Origin: Trichoderma breve
Taxonomy: Eukaryota > Ascomycota > Sordariomycetes > Hypocreales > Hypocreaceae
Assembly: GCF_028502605.1 (NCBI RefSeq)
Contig: NW_026611594.1
Location: 1,381,501-1,445,500, forward strand
Reading direction: 5' to 3'
Length of the DNA: 64,000 nucleotides
Shown: positions 1 to 12,856 of the stretch, piece by piece
Position numbering within the stretch: the stretch's first letter is position 1
Layout of the letters: the number at the start of each line of letters is the position of its first letter
Program-made: the position numbers and the translations under genes
The notes under the pieces: model-generated
Database searches by the model: none
Told to the model about the DNA's origin: nothing
Seen by the model: only the letters and a program-made list of their open reading frames with translations

Positions 1-3000
1 TATTATAAACTATTAATAATTAAACGTAATAACTAAGAAAGATATTACGCTACTACCTTTAATTTCGGAAATTAAAGACTAACTTATAGGAACTAAAATC
101 TTTACTTCGCTAGACCTTAAAGAAGTATATAACCTTATTTACATTAAGAAAGGCAACGAATGGAAAACCGCCTTCTACATAAGATATAAACTTTACAAAT
201 ATTAAATAATACCCTTTAAACTAATAAACACTCCTGTATTTTTCTAAAAAATAATTAACTATATATTATAAGACTATATAGATCATTTTATTATTATATA
301 CCTTAACGATATCCTTATTTATTTTAAGAACTTAGAAGAATATAAAGAATATATTAAAAAAGTACTATAGATACTTTAAAATAATAAACTCCTAGTAAAA
401 CCTAAGAAATACAACTTTTACATACAGAAGATTATATTCCTAAGATATATTATTACCCTAGGAAAAATCTAAATAAATCCAGAGAAACTTAAGGTAATTA
501 ATAATTAAGAACTACCTAAGAATATTAAGCAAGTATAAAGTTTCTTAAAACTTACTAACTACTATTAACGCTTTATTAAAGACTTCTCAAAAATTACTAT
601 ACTACTTACAAACTTAACTAAAAAAGACATTAAATTTAAACTTACACAAAACGCTTTAACAGCCTTTAACTACCTTAAACAAGCTTTTATAAGTACACTA
701 ATATTTATAATATTTAACCTAAATAAACCTATTACTATTAAAACTAATACTTTAAACTTTACAATTAGTAAAGTACTTAGTTAACCTAACGATATTAATA
801 AAAAGAAACTTAGGCCTATAGCCTATTTTTCTAAAAAACTACATAAACTAGAACTTAAATATCCCATCTATAATAAAAAATTCCTAGCTATATACTAAGC
901 GCTTAGTAAATAGTACTAGAGATACTACTATAAAAAAAGCTAATTTCTAATAATAATCCTTATAAATCACTAAAACATTACTTACTTTATAATAATATAA
1001 AAATTATCCTATAAATAAGTTAAGTACTATAAGCAACTTTCTAAATTTAAGCTTATTATTAAATACTACAGCGGATTAAACAATAAACAAGCTAATACAC
1101 TTAGCAGACGTCTAAACTACTTTTAAAAAATCCCAGAAGTTAAGGCCTAGTTACTAAAAAAAAACCAGTATAATAACCTAGTAATTTAATTAATCAACAC
1201 CTTATATTAAATCAAAATAGATAATCTAATTATTAACGACATTAAAGAACACATTAAGAACTAGGAAAATAAATAATATTTAAAAGGCGTTTTTATAAAT
1301 ACTAAATACCTAATACTAAACAGACTTATTTAGGTACTAGAAGACTTATAAAACAAAGTAGTAAAATCAGTCTACGTATATAAGCTTAATAGATATTATA
1401 GAATTAGGAAAACTATATAATAAGTTAAATAATACTTTAAATTTAAAGGTATTAAGATATAAGTACAAAAGGTTATATTAAAATATATAATATATAAACA
1501 AGCTAAAAGCCCTAAATATAAACTATACAGATAACTATAACTACTACCTATACTACAGCAACCATAGAAATTAATCTTATTTAACTTAATTACTAAACTA
1601 CCTCCTTTAAAAGAACTAGTTATAAAAGTACTTTATAACAGTATCTTTATAGTAGTTAATAAACTTACGAAAATAACCTACTTTATATTATTTAAGGAAG
1701 CTAGTAATATAAAAGAATTAGCCTATGTAATAATAAAATATATTACAAGTAACTATAGACTACTAGGAAATATAATCTTTAATAAAGGAAATACATTTAT
1801 ATCTAAGTTCTAGAAAACACTTACAGCCAGACTAGGAATAAATTACAAAGCTAGTACAGCCTACTACCTATAAACAGATAGATAAATAAAAAAGATTAAC
1901 TAAATAATTAAAACTTATTTACGCTATTACATTAACTTTAAATAAAATAACTAAGTAGAACTCCTCCCTATTATATAACTTATATATAATAGCACAGAGT
2001 CTAAATTAACTAGAAAATTACTATTCTTCCTAAACTATAGATTTAAACCCAAAGCTTACTAACTACTAAGGCAAAGGGAAAATATTAAAAAAGCTATTAT
2101 TAAAGTAGAAAACATAATCAAATTATATAATAAACTACAACAATAACTCAAATTCGTCTAATAAAAGATAATTAAATATATAAATAAATATAAGATTAAA
2201 AGACTAACCCTATAGAAAAGGGACATAGTTTAGCTACACTAATATACATAAGGAAATAAATAAGCTAATATTAAAACAAATAGGCTAAGCAATAAATTTA
2301 ATTTTAAGAAACTTAAACCTTATAAAATTTTAAGAAAAATCAGAAATATAAACTATAAACTCAAACTTTTAAAATAATAAGAAAAACAAAGGAAATATAT
2401 ACACCTAATTTTTTATATTTCCTTACTAAAAAAAGCATAAATCAATAAAGAAACCGGAAGGTTTATTTAAGATAAAATTATTATTAAAGGAAAAGAAAAA
2501 GAATATAAGGTAAAAGATATTAATATAATAAAAACAGGAGAAAACGGTAAATAACGCTATAGGGTACAATAGGAAAAGGGAGAAGAAAAAGAAAAAACAT
2601 AGGAACCTATTAAGCATCTTAAAAACTTAATAGCGCTAGTGGAAAAACTCTATTAAAGCCTAGGGATTACACTAGCTTAGGATCTATTATCAGCATCCCT
2701 AAATAATCCTCTAATTTTAAAAAAGCAGGGACGACCTTAGAAGAACCCTCTGCTAACTACATTATAATAGCCTAACGAATAGCCTCTGCCTTATACTCGT
2801 CTTTTTCCAACTACTCCAACTCCGCTAAATTATTAATACCTTAAGATACCGCATACGCTACCTTTTTAAACCACTCCTTATATTATTTCCAAAGATAAAT
2901 AACTTTAACTATAAAATTTACAATTTCCTCCTCAACAGCTTTAACCTTACTATTAAGCTAATTATAACGTTAGGAAATATATAATAATTATTAAAGTATA

Positions 3001-3754
3001 AGAAATACCTTATAATAAGATTTATAATCCTTAATATACTTTAAGCAGCAATTTAAGTCAAACTCAGAAGCTAAGTACTAAAATCCCTTTTTTTCGTAAT
3101 AGAAGTAAGGTTTTATTTTAACGAATCGCAATAATATAAAAGCAGTAAGTACCGCACTTTTATTAAATTTCTTTCTCTTCTCTTTTATATTAGCTAAGTT
3201 AGTAAATTTTTAAATACAAAAAGTCATTTTAATAATAAATAATTAAAAAAAAAATAAAAGAAGCACTTATAGGCGGGAAATATAGGTACTTATACACTAA
3301 ATCACCTAGTCTTAGGGATAAAACTAACAGGAGGGGGAGAATTATATTATAATCCAGCTTTTATAGTTATAATAAAGGGCCTATAGGGTAGGTACTTTTA
3401 AATTAACGTCAGCCTACGCAACTAATTAAAAAGCAGTCAACAGGAATTAACGTTAATTCTAATTAACGCAAGGATAAATTAATTAAAATTATAATTAATT
3501 CTACTTAACTCCAGAATATATAACTAAATATATAAGTTCACTTTATATTACTCATTAAAATACTTAAATAACCAGTTATTATTAATGCAATAGTATTTAA
3601 ATTAAACACTTAGACACTTCTCTTTATAAGCTAGTAATAAAATTGCCCGTCTATCGACTTAATCGCTCCGCTAATATAAACCATAGAACTATTCTAAGGT
3701 TTATCCCTTAGGAACAGCTAACCTATACTACCCTATAGGCACCGGTTCGTCACA
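1..3754 (+). mobile_element. RIP-degraded Gypsy LTR retrotransposon, 3' portion
   Basis: This is the 3' part of a Ty3/Gypsy element whose 5' part lies outside the window. Broken frames can still be read in family order: reverse transcriptase at about 1-430, RNase H at about 780-1100, integrase core at about 1560-2000 and a C-terminal chromodomain at about 2540-2640. Stops replace Trp and Gln codons throughout (TGG to TAG, CAA to TAA), as RIP produces, and no long frame survives. TpG is strikingly rare. About 600 bases of mutated spacer separate pol from a purine-rich tract at 3329-3340, and the 3' LTR follows. The element is inactive. A second, more heavily mutated copy lies inverted near the right end. 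The RT and integrase assignment is secure; the exact domain borders are not. Confidence 0.88.
3342..3754 (+). repeat. 3' LTR of the left Gypsy element
   Basis: The LTR start is placed just after the purine-rich tract ending near 3340. Its end is placed at the CACA near 3754, where similarity to the right-hand copy stops. The block at 3660-3750 matches the reverse complement of 53380-53470 almost base for base apart from C/T and G/A changes. That match fixes this as a repeat of the same family. Borders are good to about five bases. Confidence 0.75.
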
Positions 3755-4398
3755 TACCTGCTAGATCTACTGGCCATACTTCTAATATTATTACCTGAAA
3801 ACAGCCAAGAACGAAAGGCGTAGTTATCAACAAGTCAGACTCTTTGAGTAATCGCCTTATAGTTTATGCTATTACTGAGCACACTAGTAATCTAGATACC
3901 CATTCATTTGCCGTGAGAAGCCACGGTTGCCGAACTTCCAACGAATTACTCTTTGAGCGACATCGGATCGGAACACGTACTTGGCGCCTCTGGCGTTGCG
4001 CCGCACTAATGGCCAGAATCAACGCAGAATACCAAGCACAACCTCACCCACGCATTCAGCCACCCTAAAAGTTAAGCATCATATAAGTTCTAGCAAAATT
4101 TGAATCCAGATAAGTCTTAAGTATACTTGCAAAAAAATTGAGCAGTGTCCGTAAGAGTAAATACAGCTTTAAAGCCATACAACATAATGAGGTGTTGCAC
4201 TCTGAATCCGAGCCGGAGTGTAGGCTCGAAGTTTGTTCTTAGTTATCAATACGGTCCTTTTCTAGTAGAACACATCATCATATGGTCCTCCGATGCAGAA
4301 ATGAGAATTGGAGTCACTACTCTTCAATAAGAAACCCACAATATGAACAGGCTCCGGTTCGTGAAGGTTCCGGGATACTGTCTACTTTCGAGTCTATA
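3755..4398. other. Transition from RIP'd DNA to the gene island, no gene
   Basis: Base composition returns to normal within about 100 bases of the LTR end. Two short open frames occur but show no splice context, motif or family likeness, so nothing is called here. Confidence 0.6.
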
Positions 4399-5879
4399 CT
4401 ACAACAAGGCCCGAAGACCTTGAGAAGATTGTGCGATCGATGCCCAGCGGGCATTTAAATCTTCCACTCTATCCGTGGTGATGAGATATTGCTCTGGGAA
4501 CCATGAGCTAACATCCCTCTTTAAGATCATTTCTGCTGTTGCTCTACCACAGAGCCAGGCGTTCACCATGCCGTACCCATTGTACCCAGCACTGATCCAC
4601 TCTGCTGCAGAATGGCTACCACTGGGGCGATCAAGTGCTTCTTGTGGGAGCTTTCCAACCAGTGGAAGCCCGTCAAGTGGTGTGCACATTATGCCAGTCC
4701 ACGAAGATTTTACTTCAAGCCCCCGGGGGTTATGTCCTGCTGAAGAGAGGGCTTTCTTAAGGATGGATGGTAAAATGCCAACTAGGTGAGCCTTTGCGAC
4801 CACGTTTTCGTTCTCATCTGAAGATTCGCCTAGTTGGGAGAGATATGCATCTTCTCCGATATCCCCTCCTCCAAGAAATACATCGCCCGTCCGTGCATTT
4901 TGGCTTAGGTAGTCGAAACCATTCTCGAAATAGAAACTCCAGGATCTCCGGCCGTCTAGGGCAGGAAATTCCGGTCCAGGTGCCTGTACTGTCATCTGAC
5001 CTCGTCGTGGGAAAACGAGACCTCGAAGGCGAGGGAGCAAATGGCCTACATGACCCTCAGTGCAGTGGACAACGTGCTTTGCTTTGATGCAGCCTCTGGG
5101 TGTGTTGATAAGGTAGGGGTACTCATTGGATTGAACTCTTATAATTGATGTGGCTGGCGTATGTTGTTCGACCGAGAAACGCTCATGATGCTTTTCGAGT
5201 AAAGAGCTGAATATTCCCAAGATGAGCCGATATGGCCAAGCAGCGCCTGCACGGCCAATAAGTGCGCCAGTTGCATCAATGAGGCCATACGTCTTGGTTC
5301 ACGTTAGAAAATACTGGTATATGGACATATATAACGTACTTTGGTGGCCTCTTCTGGCCCACAAATCCGCCATTGGCCTTTTAGATCAGGAAATGCTTCC
5401 TCAAATTGCTTAAGCATGGCAGTCATATCATTCATCTTTGTCTGGCTCAATATTGCGGAGACGGTTTGAACCTCTCTAATCTCAGAGTCCTCGACTACAC
5501 GATTCCCGAACTCTCGAGCCGTGGAAGCTATACTTTCGAAGTGGGAGAGCGAGAAACGCACCATCTTCACTGCTGCATCATGACCGTATTTTCGCGAGAG
5601 TCGATCATAGTCTTGGACAGCAACACATCTTATGTGTCCACCATTCCGCCCAGTGGCGCCAGAACAGATGCCTCGAGCATCGAGAACGGTGATGGAGATT
5701 TCATCGTCTTCTTTTAGTAACCACTGTGCAACGCTGCATCCTGTGATGCCAGAGCCAAGAATGACCACATCTCTTGTTTCAGGTAGGGCCTCTGATTGCG
5801 CAGTTTCCACGTGTGGATGAGAGGAGGATTGCCAAAAGGATGTGGTCGGATTAGGGGCCGGTAAACCAGGATCCGCCAT
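4399..5879 (-). CDS. FAD-dependent oxidoreductase (DAO superfamily)
   Basis: Two exons, 5879-5340 and 5292-4399, are joined by a 47-base phase-0 intron (GTACGT donor, TTCTAAC branch point, AAG acceptor), giving 477 residues. The N-terminal dinucleotide-binding loop GSGITG is at residues 42-47, followed by GATGRNGGH at 74-82, both typical of D-amino-acid oxidase/glycine oxidase-like flavoproteins. The C-terminal YNGYGM stretch fits the FAD-contacting end of the fold. An in-frame ATG 32 codons upstream (5975) is possible, but the MADPG start resembles the family better. Such enzymes oxidise amines or amino acids to imines with release of peroxide; gamma-glutamylputrescine oxidase is one member. 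The divergent permease 1 kb away supports an amine or amino-acid substrate. The exact substrate is not readable. Confidence 0.86.
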
Positions 5880-6883
5880 CAGCCGTTGAAGTTTGTGGCC
5901 TATACCAACATTAGTTCTAATAATGGCGACTGCATCAGATTCTAGCCAATCTTTGGACCTATCATTGTATATCACAGAGTCTGCTCACAGACTTTGCTCA
6001 CAGAGTTCCAGCTTAGATTTGACAGTAACACTACTGAATATACCTGGAAGAGCTTACGGTAGATCATATAGCTATCTAAATCGTTCCTGCATTTCTGAGT
6101 AAGGACGCACTAAACACGCGGATACACAAACTTATGGAGGCTACCGCGATAATTTTCCTAGATCGGCCAAATATTGGTTGGAGGCGATGCGGGGGAAGAC
6201 ATTATTAGCCAATCTACTCCGTAACAGAAGTGGCAAGATATCACTTGCGCCCATTATCCAATAGATAAGCACGTCTCCAAAACTCATCGCCATGATTTAC
6301 CTAAGTAAGACTAGTACCTCTGTGGAGACTCTCTCCGCGTAACAAGGGCTACTCCAAGGATGTTGCCGAGAACAAGAAAAATTGGCTCGTGAAGCAAACG
6401 CTGACACGCTAATCTTCATCGTCTTGATAGAATGCGGGGAGATCGGTATAATCAAGAGGAACCTTACTCTCGGTAACGGCGGAAACTTAACAATGGCTGA
6501 AGCTGGTGGATACAGCGTTTATCAGAGCCGTTGATCTGGCTATCGAATAGAACAAGATTTGGAGATAGTAATCGCCATAATATTCCTAAATTAGACTAAT
6601 GCAGCTGTGGATACTCGATACTGCAAGACTAGGGAACTGGATCCGGGGTATAAGCACAGTCAGTCCCATAAAAGCCAATCTGATACCTCCTGTTGCATGC
6701 AACATGCAAGTATGTCGACAGTCAACAACCACTGCAACTGATCCAGGGATAAGCAGGATCAGGATCTCTTATATTTAATTGAGCCCCTGCATCCCGAATC
6801 AAAGCGTAATCGCTATTGCTCCCTGGACTCAGAAATAATACCTACCCTACATTGTGCTCGAATAGAGCCTGGCGCACGTCTTC
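5880..6883. promoter_or_regulatory. Shared divergent promoter with internal duplications
   Basis: This 1-kb stretch lies between the start codons of the flavoenzyme and the permease. It holds an imperfect direct repeat of about 80 bases (6257-6336 and 6540-6619). It also holds two copies of a motif close to GATCCRGGGATAAGCA (6649-6665 and 6740-6755, the first with one extra T). Position suggests co-regulation of the two genes, but no factor can be assigned. Confidence 0.45.
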
Positions 6884-9059
6884 ATGATGGCCTCCGAGAA
6901 GAGGGACTCAATGACAATTAGTCAGAGCCATGATTCACCAAGCGATATTGCTCCAAAAGCTCTGTCTAATGATGAATATCAACTGGCACAGCTGGGGTAC
7001 AAGCAAGGTATCCATCTTCTCATATTGATCTGCTGCGGGAACCCTTCTAACCTTTCGAAGAATTCTTCCGCACCCTGGGGCTGTTTGAGAACTGGGCAGC
7101 GACATTCACCGTTCGTCACCTTAACCTGTATCTAAGCGAAATAAATTCTAACAACAAGGCAGACTATGAACTTTATATCTGGCATTCCAATGATGTTTGC
7201 CTTTGTGATGTCCACTGGTGGCCCTGAAGCGGCGTTTGCAAACTGGACAATGGTTGGGGGCTTCTCGTTCATTGTCTCACTAGCTATGGCTGAGATTGCC
7301 TCCGCCCTTCCTGTCGCTGGTGGTATCTACTACTGGAGTTTTTACCTCGGTGGTAAGAAATGGGGACCGTTTTTGAGTTGGATGACTGCTGTAAGATCCC
7401 ATTCCCTTCCAAATCCACACATCCAGAGCTGACCATGTTCCTTCGTGGAGTGGTGGAATTGGGCAGGCTGGATAACTGTTCCTTGCGGTGTCCAACAAGG
7501 TGCAACAAACTTTCTCATATCTGCTCTCGAAATACAATATCCCAACGCAGAAGTTTTGACGAAAGGATGGTTTTCTTGGATACTAACTTCCGTGGGCATT
7601 CTGATCGCCATGCTTCCAAATATCATCAGCCCGCGAGTCTTGTAAGTATCTGGATGAGCCCTTAGACCAGCACGACTTACTAAGTTTGTATAGGCAACTC
7701 TACTTCCGCTTTGCCATTCTAATATTCTTTTCTCTTTTCTTTGCCTACTGGATATGGTTTCCAACGAAGGCAAGTCTTGAGCACCTTCTTTAAGTATACT
7801 TTTGCTGACAAATTGTATCTAGGCCAGCGGAAATTTCCAACCATCGTCCGGGGTGTTTCAACACTTTTTTAACAATATCAACGAGGGTGACAAAAAACAA
7901 GCTTCGGATGGATACTGCTGGGTTATTTCGACACTTTTCGTAAGTCTTTTTCTATAGAGCTTGACATTCTAACTGTTACTGATGTGGGTATTGTGAAGGG
8001 AGCGTGGATATTCTTTGGGTATGTTCTCACACTCCAGCGCCTTTGCATCATAGATCGTTATGTTGTTTTCTAACATTCCATTATAGGTATGATGCGTCTG
8101 CACATTTAGCGGAGGAGACAAAAGAGGCTTCGGCAGTCGTGGCAAAGGGAATGTGGATGGCAACACTATCTGGTTGGCTTCTCTCTATCCCAACCTTGAT
8201 CCTCATTCTCTTTTGCATCCAAGACTTCGATGGAATCATCGCCGGTATGCTCCTTATTTTCGTCTTCAAAGATATCCACTAACTTCAAGCTTAGCAACGT
8301 ACGCGAACAACTGGGCTGAATATCTTATGCAGCTCATCGGCCCTGCAGGTTCCACGGCTATCCTTGTCCTCTTGTGGATCGACAGCACTTGCGCAACGGC
8401 TTCGGCCTTTATGTCTGCACAGGTACCATCAATCTTTTACACTTGACTGTGGCTTCAACCAACTAATTTCTTCCAGCGCGTAACATATGCCATATCTCGT
8501 GACAATGTCTTACCTTTCTCACGATACTTTCGGAAACTAACTTCTACCCACCGCATGCCCCTCCATGCTGCCTTCCTTGTCGCCGCCATCTCTATTGCTA
8601 TTTCGACCGCTGTCATTGGTTCGTCTGTCGCATTTTCTGCTATTACAGCTATGTCGACTATTGCCACCAACGTCAGCTACCTCTTCCCTATCATAGCCCG
8701 CCAAACCGTCGGCGCTGCGGTTTTCGTACCAGCCAAATGGAATTTGGGCCGGGCTAGCGCAGTTATTGCTACAATCTCAAGTGTTTGGATTTGCTATCTC
8801 TTTGTTGTTCTATTGTTGCCGCAGGTGTATCCTGTCACTGGAGTGAGCCTCCCCTCCCCCACGTGTTTCCAACGTAACTAACAAAGTTTCGCAGACGACA
8901 TTGAACTATGCACCAGTTATGATTGGAGCTATCACTTTAATTTCCTTGGTGGGCTGGGTATTCCCATTCGGACTTGGTGGGAAATATTGGTTCAAAGGCC
9001 CACAGACGACCATCACGGATGTAGATGTGCTGGAGGCCACGATACCAGAAATGAGCTAA
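6884..9059 (+). CDS. APC-family amino-acid/GABA/choline-type permease
   Basis: Eleven exons: 6884-7007, 7061-7110, 7163-7390, 7451-7641, 7694-7769, 7823-7939, 7999-8018, 8087-8244, 8295-8422, 8477-8842 and 8895-9059. Joined, they give 540 residues with no stop. Starting at the second ATG (6887) removes one residue. The sequence DEYQLAQLGYKQ, then a soluble N-tail and about 12 hydrophobic segments, is characteristic of fungal UGA4/choline-type permeases at the plasma membrane. Most introns have CTAAC-like branch points. The intron after exon 5 starts with GC (AAG|GCAAGT), a rare but accepted donor class and the only one that keeps the frame. Exon 7 is just 20 bases. Proton-coupled uptake of an amine or amino acid is inferred; the neighbouring oxidase would use it. 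Confidence 0.93.
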
Positions 9060-9199
9060 AATTTGGCTTTGTATTACAGATAGTGTGCAAACATATGTCG
9101 TGTTATGTCTTAATAAATCCCCCTTTTGCATTATTTGGCATCATTCATCGAATAATCAGTGGTTTCTAATGAGATGGTGATTACAACGTCTTGAAACCC

Positions 9200-11389
9200 C
9201 TACCCAAACATAGTCTCACACTCCATTTCGCGAATAAGATCAATCCAAAAAACTTCTTCTCCCATATCAAGACGTCGATACATCTCCTTGATGACTTGTA
9301 ACATTAGATCAACTGGTCGCGAATGGACCAGTGACCGGAGGGATGCCAGCCGGGAAATTGTGAAGACTCGTAAATCCATGACATGATCGTGCTCTAAAGC
9401 CGAACCTGCTTCAAGAGGTGATACATAATCATCGTGTTGAATAGGCTCTTGAATGAATGGAGGTGGTATGGCCAGCGAACCGGCGGCGACAAATATTAAA
9501 ATGGCTTGAACAGACCTTGTGCCAGATGTGATTGGAATCTGTTGTAGGCGATCAAGTACGCTAAACCCGAGAGAGCGTAGAAACATATCATTAGAAGCGG
9601 CATTAGACAGCGAGTTCCACCATTCGGCTATCGGATTGTTCTTGGGTCCTAACGGAGGGCAGCCAGCAGATGACATATACTCTTGGCGGTGCCGTAGAAT
9701 GCCGGGAAACTTGCGATATATCTGATATAAGCTACCAAAGAGGTATGCCTCCGCGAGAAGAACGTGGTGGTGTGATGGCGTGTTAGGATCTCCCGAACCA
9801 TCGATTTCCGCGATATCTGGCAATGCAACAGACCAGAGAGCTTCTTCTAGTTTAGTAGCGTCTTGGCTGAGTTTCTTGTGTCGGAGTAGGCCAGCATCAG
9901 AGTGATCATCAATCAGCCTCAATGACCGGATGACCTTTGTGACTCGACTGAAGATAGCTTGGATAGGTGATGACACCCCAGTCCATGGGTGTGGAGCTAT
10001 ACGAGGATTGGTGGACTCTCTTGCTTCTATGGTTGCCATACTAGGATTTTCTTCCGCTGTGGCAGCCTCTATGTCGGAACTGAACTCTACTTCATCACTG
10101 ACTATACTAATAGCCATTTCCCAATAGATGAGAGCAGACTTGAAGAAGTTGGCCATTGACTGGTTGTTCCCTCTCGCGGATATTGCATTTGATGAGATGG
10201 CTCGCTGGGCAGCATGGAAGTGAGCGATGCCGATATCCTTTCCATCGTGCCATGCTGTACTCAATCCTATGAGGAATATTGCGAATAGGGTGTCTTCGCG
10301 GACTTTGTTCGTTTGTTTTAGACTCTCTGCGATGCATCTCAAGGCCTGACTCTGATATTGCAGAGCGATAATTTTCAGCTGTGGTTTCTCGTCCGCTAGT
10401 CTTGCCGCAGAACCGCTCAGCATTGCATTGAATACAGGCGCAGAGTACGAGAAGACTTGGGAAACATATGACCGAAACGGATTAAGTTCCGAGTCAAAAC
10501 TGGAGAAAACCGAACAGACGTTCTTGAAATAATATGTTGCCAAATCTGCTGGAAGGTGGCTAATGGCCGGCGGGATAGAAGTCTTCTTCCATGGGACAAC
10601 TGAAGAAGTATCTAGCCACTGGTAATTGTCCTGGTATTGCATCACGCCCGGCAATGATGGAACAGTGTCTGTAAAGTCCATGGGGCCCATGGGGCTATGC
10701 GTGTCCAACAAATAGGCCGGGCCATGACTATTCGGGAGCTTGTAAGATGCGTTTGCGATCGCCGATATTGGAGCACTCTCTTGTTCGTCGGGCACAGCAT
10801 TACTCTCAGTTGGGGAACACGATATTATATCTGAGCACGTTTGTCGAAGATCATTCTCAGCTGTAGGTGTGGATTTTTGAAGCGGAGGGGAGCCCTTCGG
10901 ATAAGTGGGGTGAAAGGAAAGATGACTGTTTAGTGCTGGTCTTGAAGATGTGTTGCATATGAGGCTTGGATCTGGTGCTATTAGAGTCATAGAAGAACAA
11001 GGTGGGAAGCCACGTCAAACCTTTTACGCTATTGAACACTTCGTGCTTTGTAGACCATCGTATTATCATGCCTGGATAACCCGGACATGGTAGCTTTCTT
11101 GAAACGCAGCGGCCGCAGCTGGGTTTCGCTTCATCGCATTTTACCTATGTGTGGGCCACCCTTCAATGATGTGCTCTGGAGGTTGGAAGTGGGTCATAAT
11201 GGAAGAGTGCTCACGAACCTTGCTGGATTTACAACGGGCGCAGCCACTAAAAGTCTTGTTGACCGGGCGTCTTTTGCCAGGTATTGGAGGTGCTTGCCGT
11301 TGAATATGGGTTGCCATACTAATCTTTGGAGGATTCAATCCGTGCACATCAAGCTTAGCGATAACGGAAGAGTAATCAAGGGAGGTCAC
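9200..11389 (-). CDS. Zn2Cys6 transcription factor, Fungal_trans_2-like
   Basis: Exons 11389-11219, 11144-11021 and 10977-9200 give 690 residues. The binuclear zinc cluster is complete (Cys50, 53, 60, 67, 70, 77; spacing CX2CX6CX6CX2CX6C) but is split by the first intron after SSK. The second intron is short (43 bases, GTTTGA donor), the weakest junction in the model. The long C-terminal part resembles the PF11951 regulatory domain: a helical region with the LFAIFLIGLSTAWHDG stretch. A downstream ATG at 11317 could be the true start. It faces the permease gene tail to tail with 140 bases between stops. It is the obvious candidate regulator of the oxidase/permease pair; that is inference from position. 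Confidence 0.86.
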
Positions 11390-12370
11390 GATATGAGTGT
11401 CAATGGATAAGGAAATATGAAGGGTTGGCTTAAAGGCGGCAGAGAAAGAGGCTAAATCTCTCGTAGATGTACCCTATGGGCTTGAGCATGTCAAAGAGGC
11501 TTTTCGTCATAGAGGTTGCTGGGCCATGATTGTCAGCAAGCATGGAGATGAAGTAGATAGAGTTGGTTCACTCGATGGATATCCGCCTGTTGCAATCTAA
11601 CTCTCACCACAGCGGGATAACAGGGGAAACTGCCTCGGAACAACCTAAGACCGATGGACCAATCACAGTCAAGCAGACAAGCCTCATGTAGGGGTTTGAA
11701 TCTAGCCACAAATAGCTAATAGAAATCTATTCCATTCTACGGAGTAGTCTATTACCAATTCAAGATGAAAAAGCTCACTTTGTCGGAAATATCTTTACAG
11801 TACGAAGAGCCAATTGTTACTAAAACATCAACATGAAGTTCGTATTTGAACAAATAACAAAGCATGGTGAGTTTGTTTCAGCTACACTACATACCCTGCC
11901 CACCAATGGAGCCCTAGAACTGTCTTATACCTAGATCTATACCTAATACGAAGTACTCCGGGCGCAATTCGTCACACCGCCATCAGCCGAATCAAAGCGT
12001 TGAACCAGAGAGGGACTAAGTTTTAAACACTGTGTAAAAACTGTGGGTTATGGATCACTTTTGCGTATTCGGTCGTATACGAGTAATAGCTTCTACTGTG
12101 GATATTTTATAAGTTAAAATGTTTTGTGAAAGAGTATGACAAAGATTCTTAGGCTTCATTCTCCTTACACCAAATGTATGTTTCGCTTTGCTATGTCGCT
12201 ATTGTGAATTGTAATTTTACATTGACGCAAAAGGCAGTTTAATGAGGCTACCCAGTGAGGGAAGTGGTCGTATTTTATCCGAAGTGCTTACGAACACGCG
12301 TCTCTCCTCAGCTAACCTGCAACCGTCTCAATACAACAAACATGTGCACGGAATGTGAACAAGTGATATA
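11390..12370. other. Intergenic, no gene seen
   Basis: No splice-linked frame or recognisable motif was found. The part next to 11390 should contain the promoter of the minus-strand regulator. Confidence 0.5.
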
Positions 12371-12846
12371 GAAGGTTCTTCGCGTCAGTCCAAGTACCCA
12401 AATTTCCCCTACAAAGAGGCATCAAGCCTGAGCTGCTGTCAAATCAGCTTAAAAAGAAAGATGCGGATTTTGCTTTCTTTGTCTCTCTAAATGTACAACT
12501 GTTTAAAATATTGAGCCCCGAAGAAGTGAGTTGTCCTGGATCATCGTTAATGAACTTTCTTTATACGGGAGATGAAACACCTCATGGGATTGGCAATTTG
12601 CAAACGACAGTTACAAAACCGCCGTGGTCCCCACAAGACGCGAGACCCTTCATACATCGGCTAAACAATCGGGAGCTTCGACTTCGGCTCGGCGAAGAAA
12701 TGGTAGAATATATTGCCGAGCCACTTTTGGGTTCTTCAACATTTATAAGGGTTATGAAAGTTAGCCTGGACAGTATTTGGAGTATATTTCACGCTGCCCA
12801 AAAAGTCAATCTCATCCTGACGGATCAATTCACTCTACATCATTGA
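12371..12846 (+). pseudogene. Relic open frame of unknown family
   Basis: A frame runs from about 12371 to the stop at 12844-12846 without a convincing start. Its protein contains SLNVQLFKIL and later LRLRLGEEMVEYIAEPL, which I cannot assign to a family. Immediately downstream, in another frame, is a decayed HET-domain segment. The two may be remains of one gene, or of neighbours lost together. I do not infer a function. Confidence 0.22.
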
Positions 12847-12856
12847 AGGTAGCGAA

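Noticed and set aside
2426..2617. Minus-strand open frame rich in Phe and Leu within the left transposon
   Set aside because: It is the antisense of the A-rich chromodomain region of the mutated pol gene.
3844..4330. Two short open frames just inside the left border
   Set aside because: They use non-ATG or weak starts, lack splice signals and resemble nothing known.
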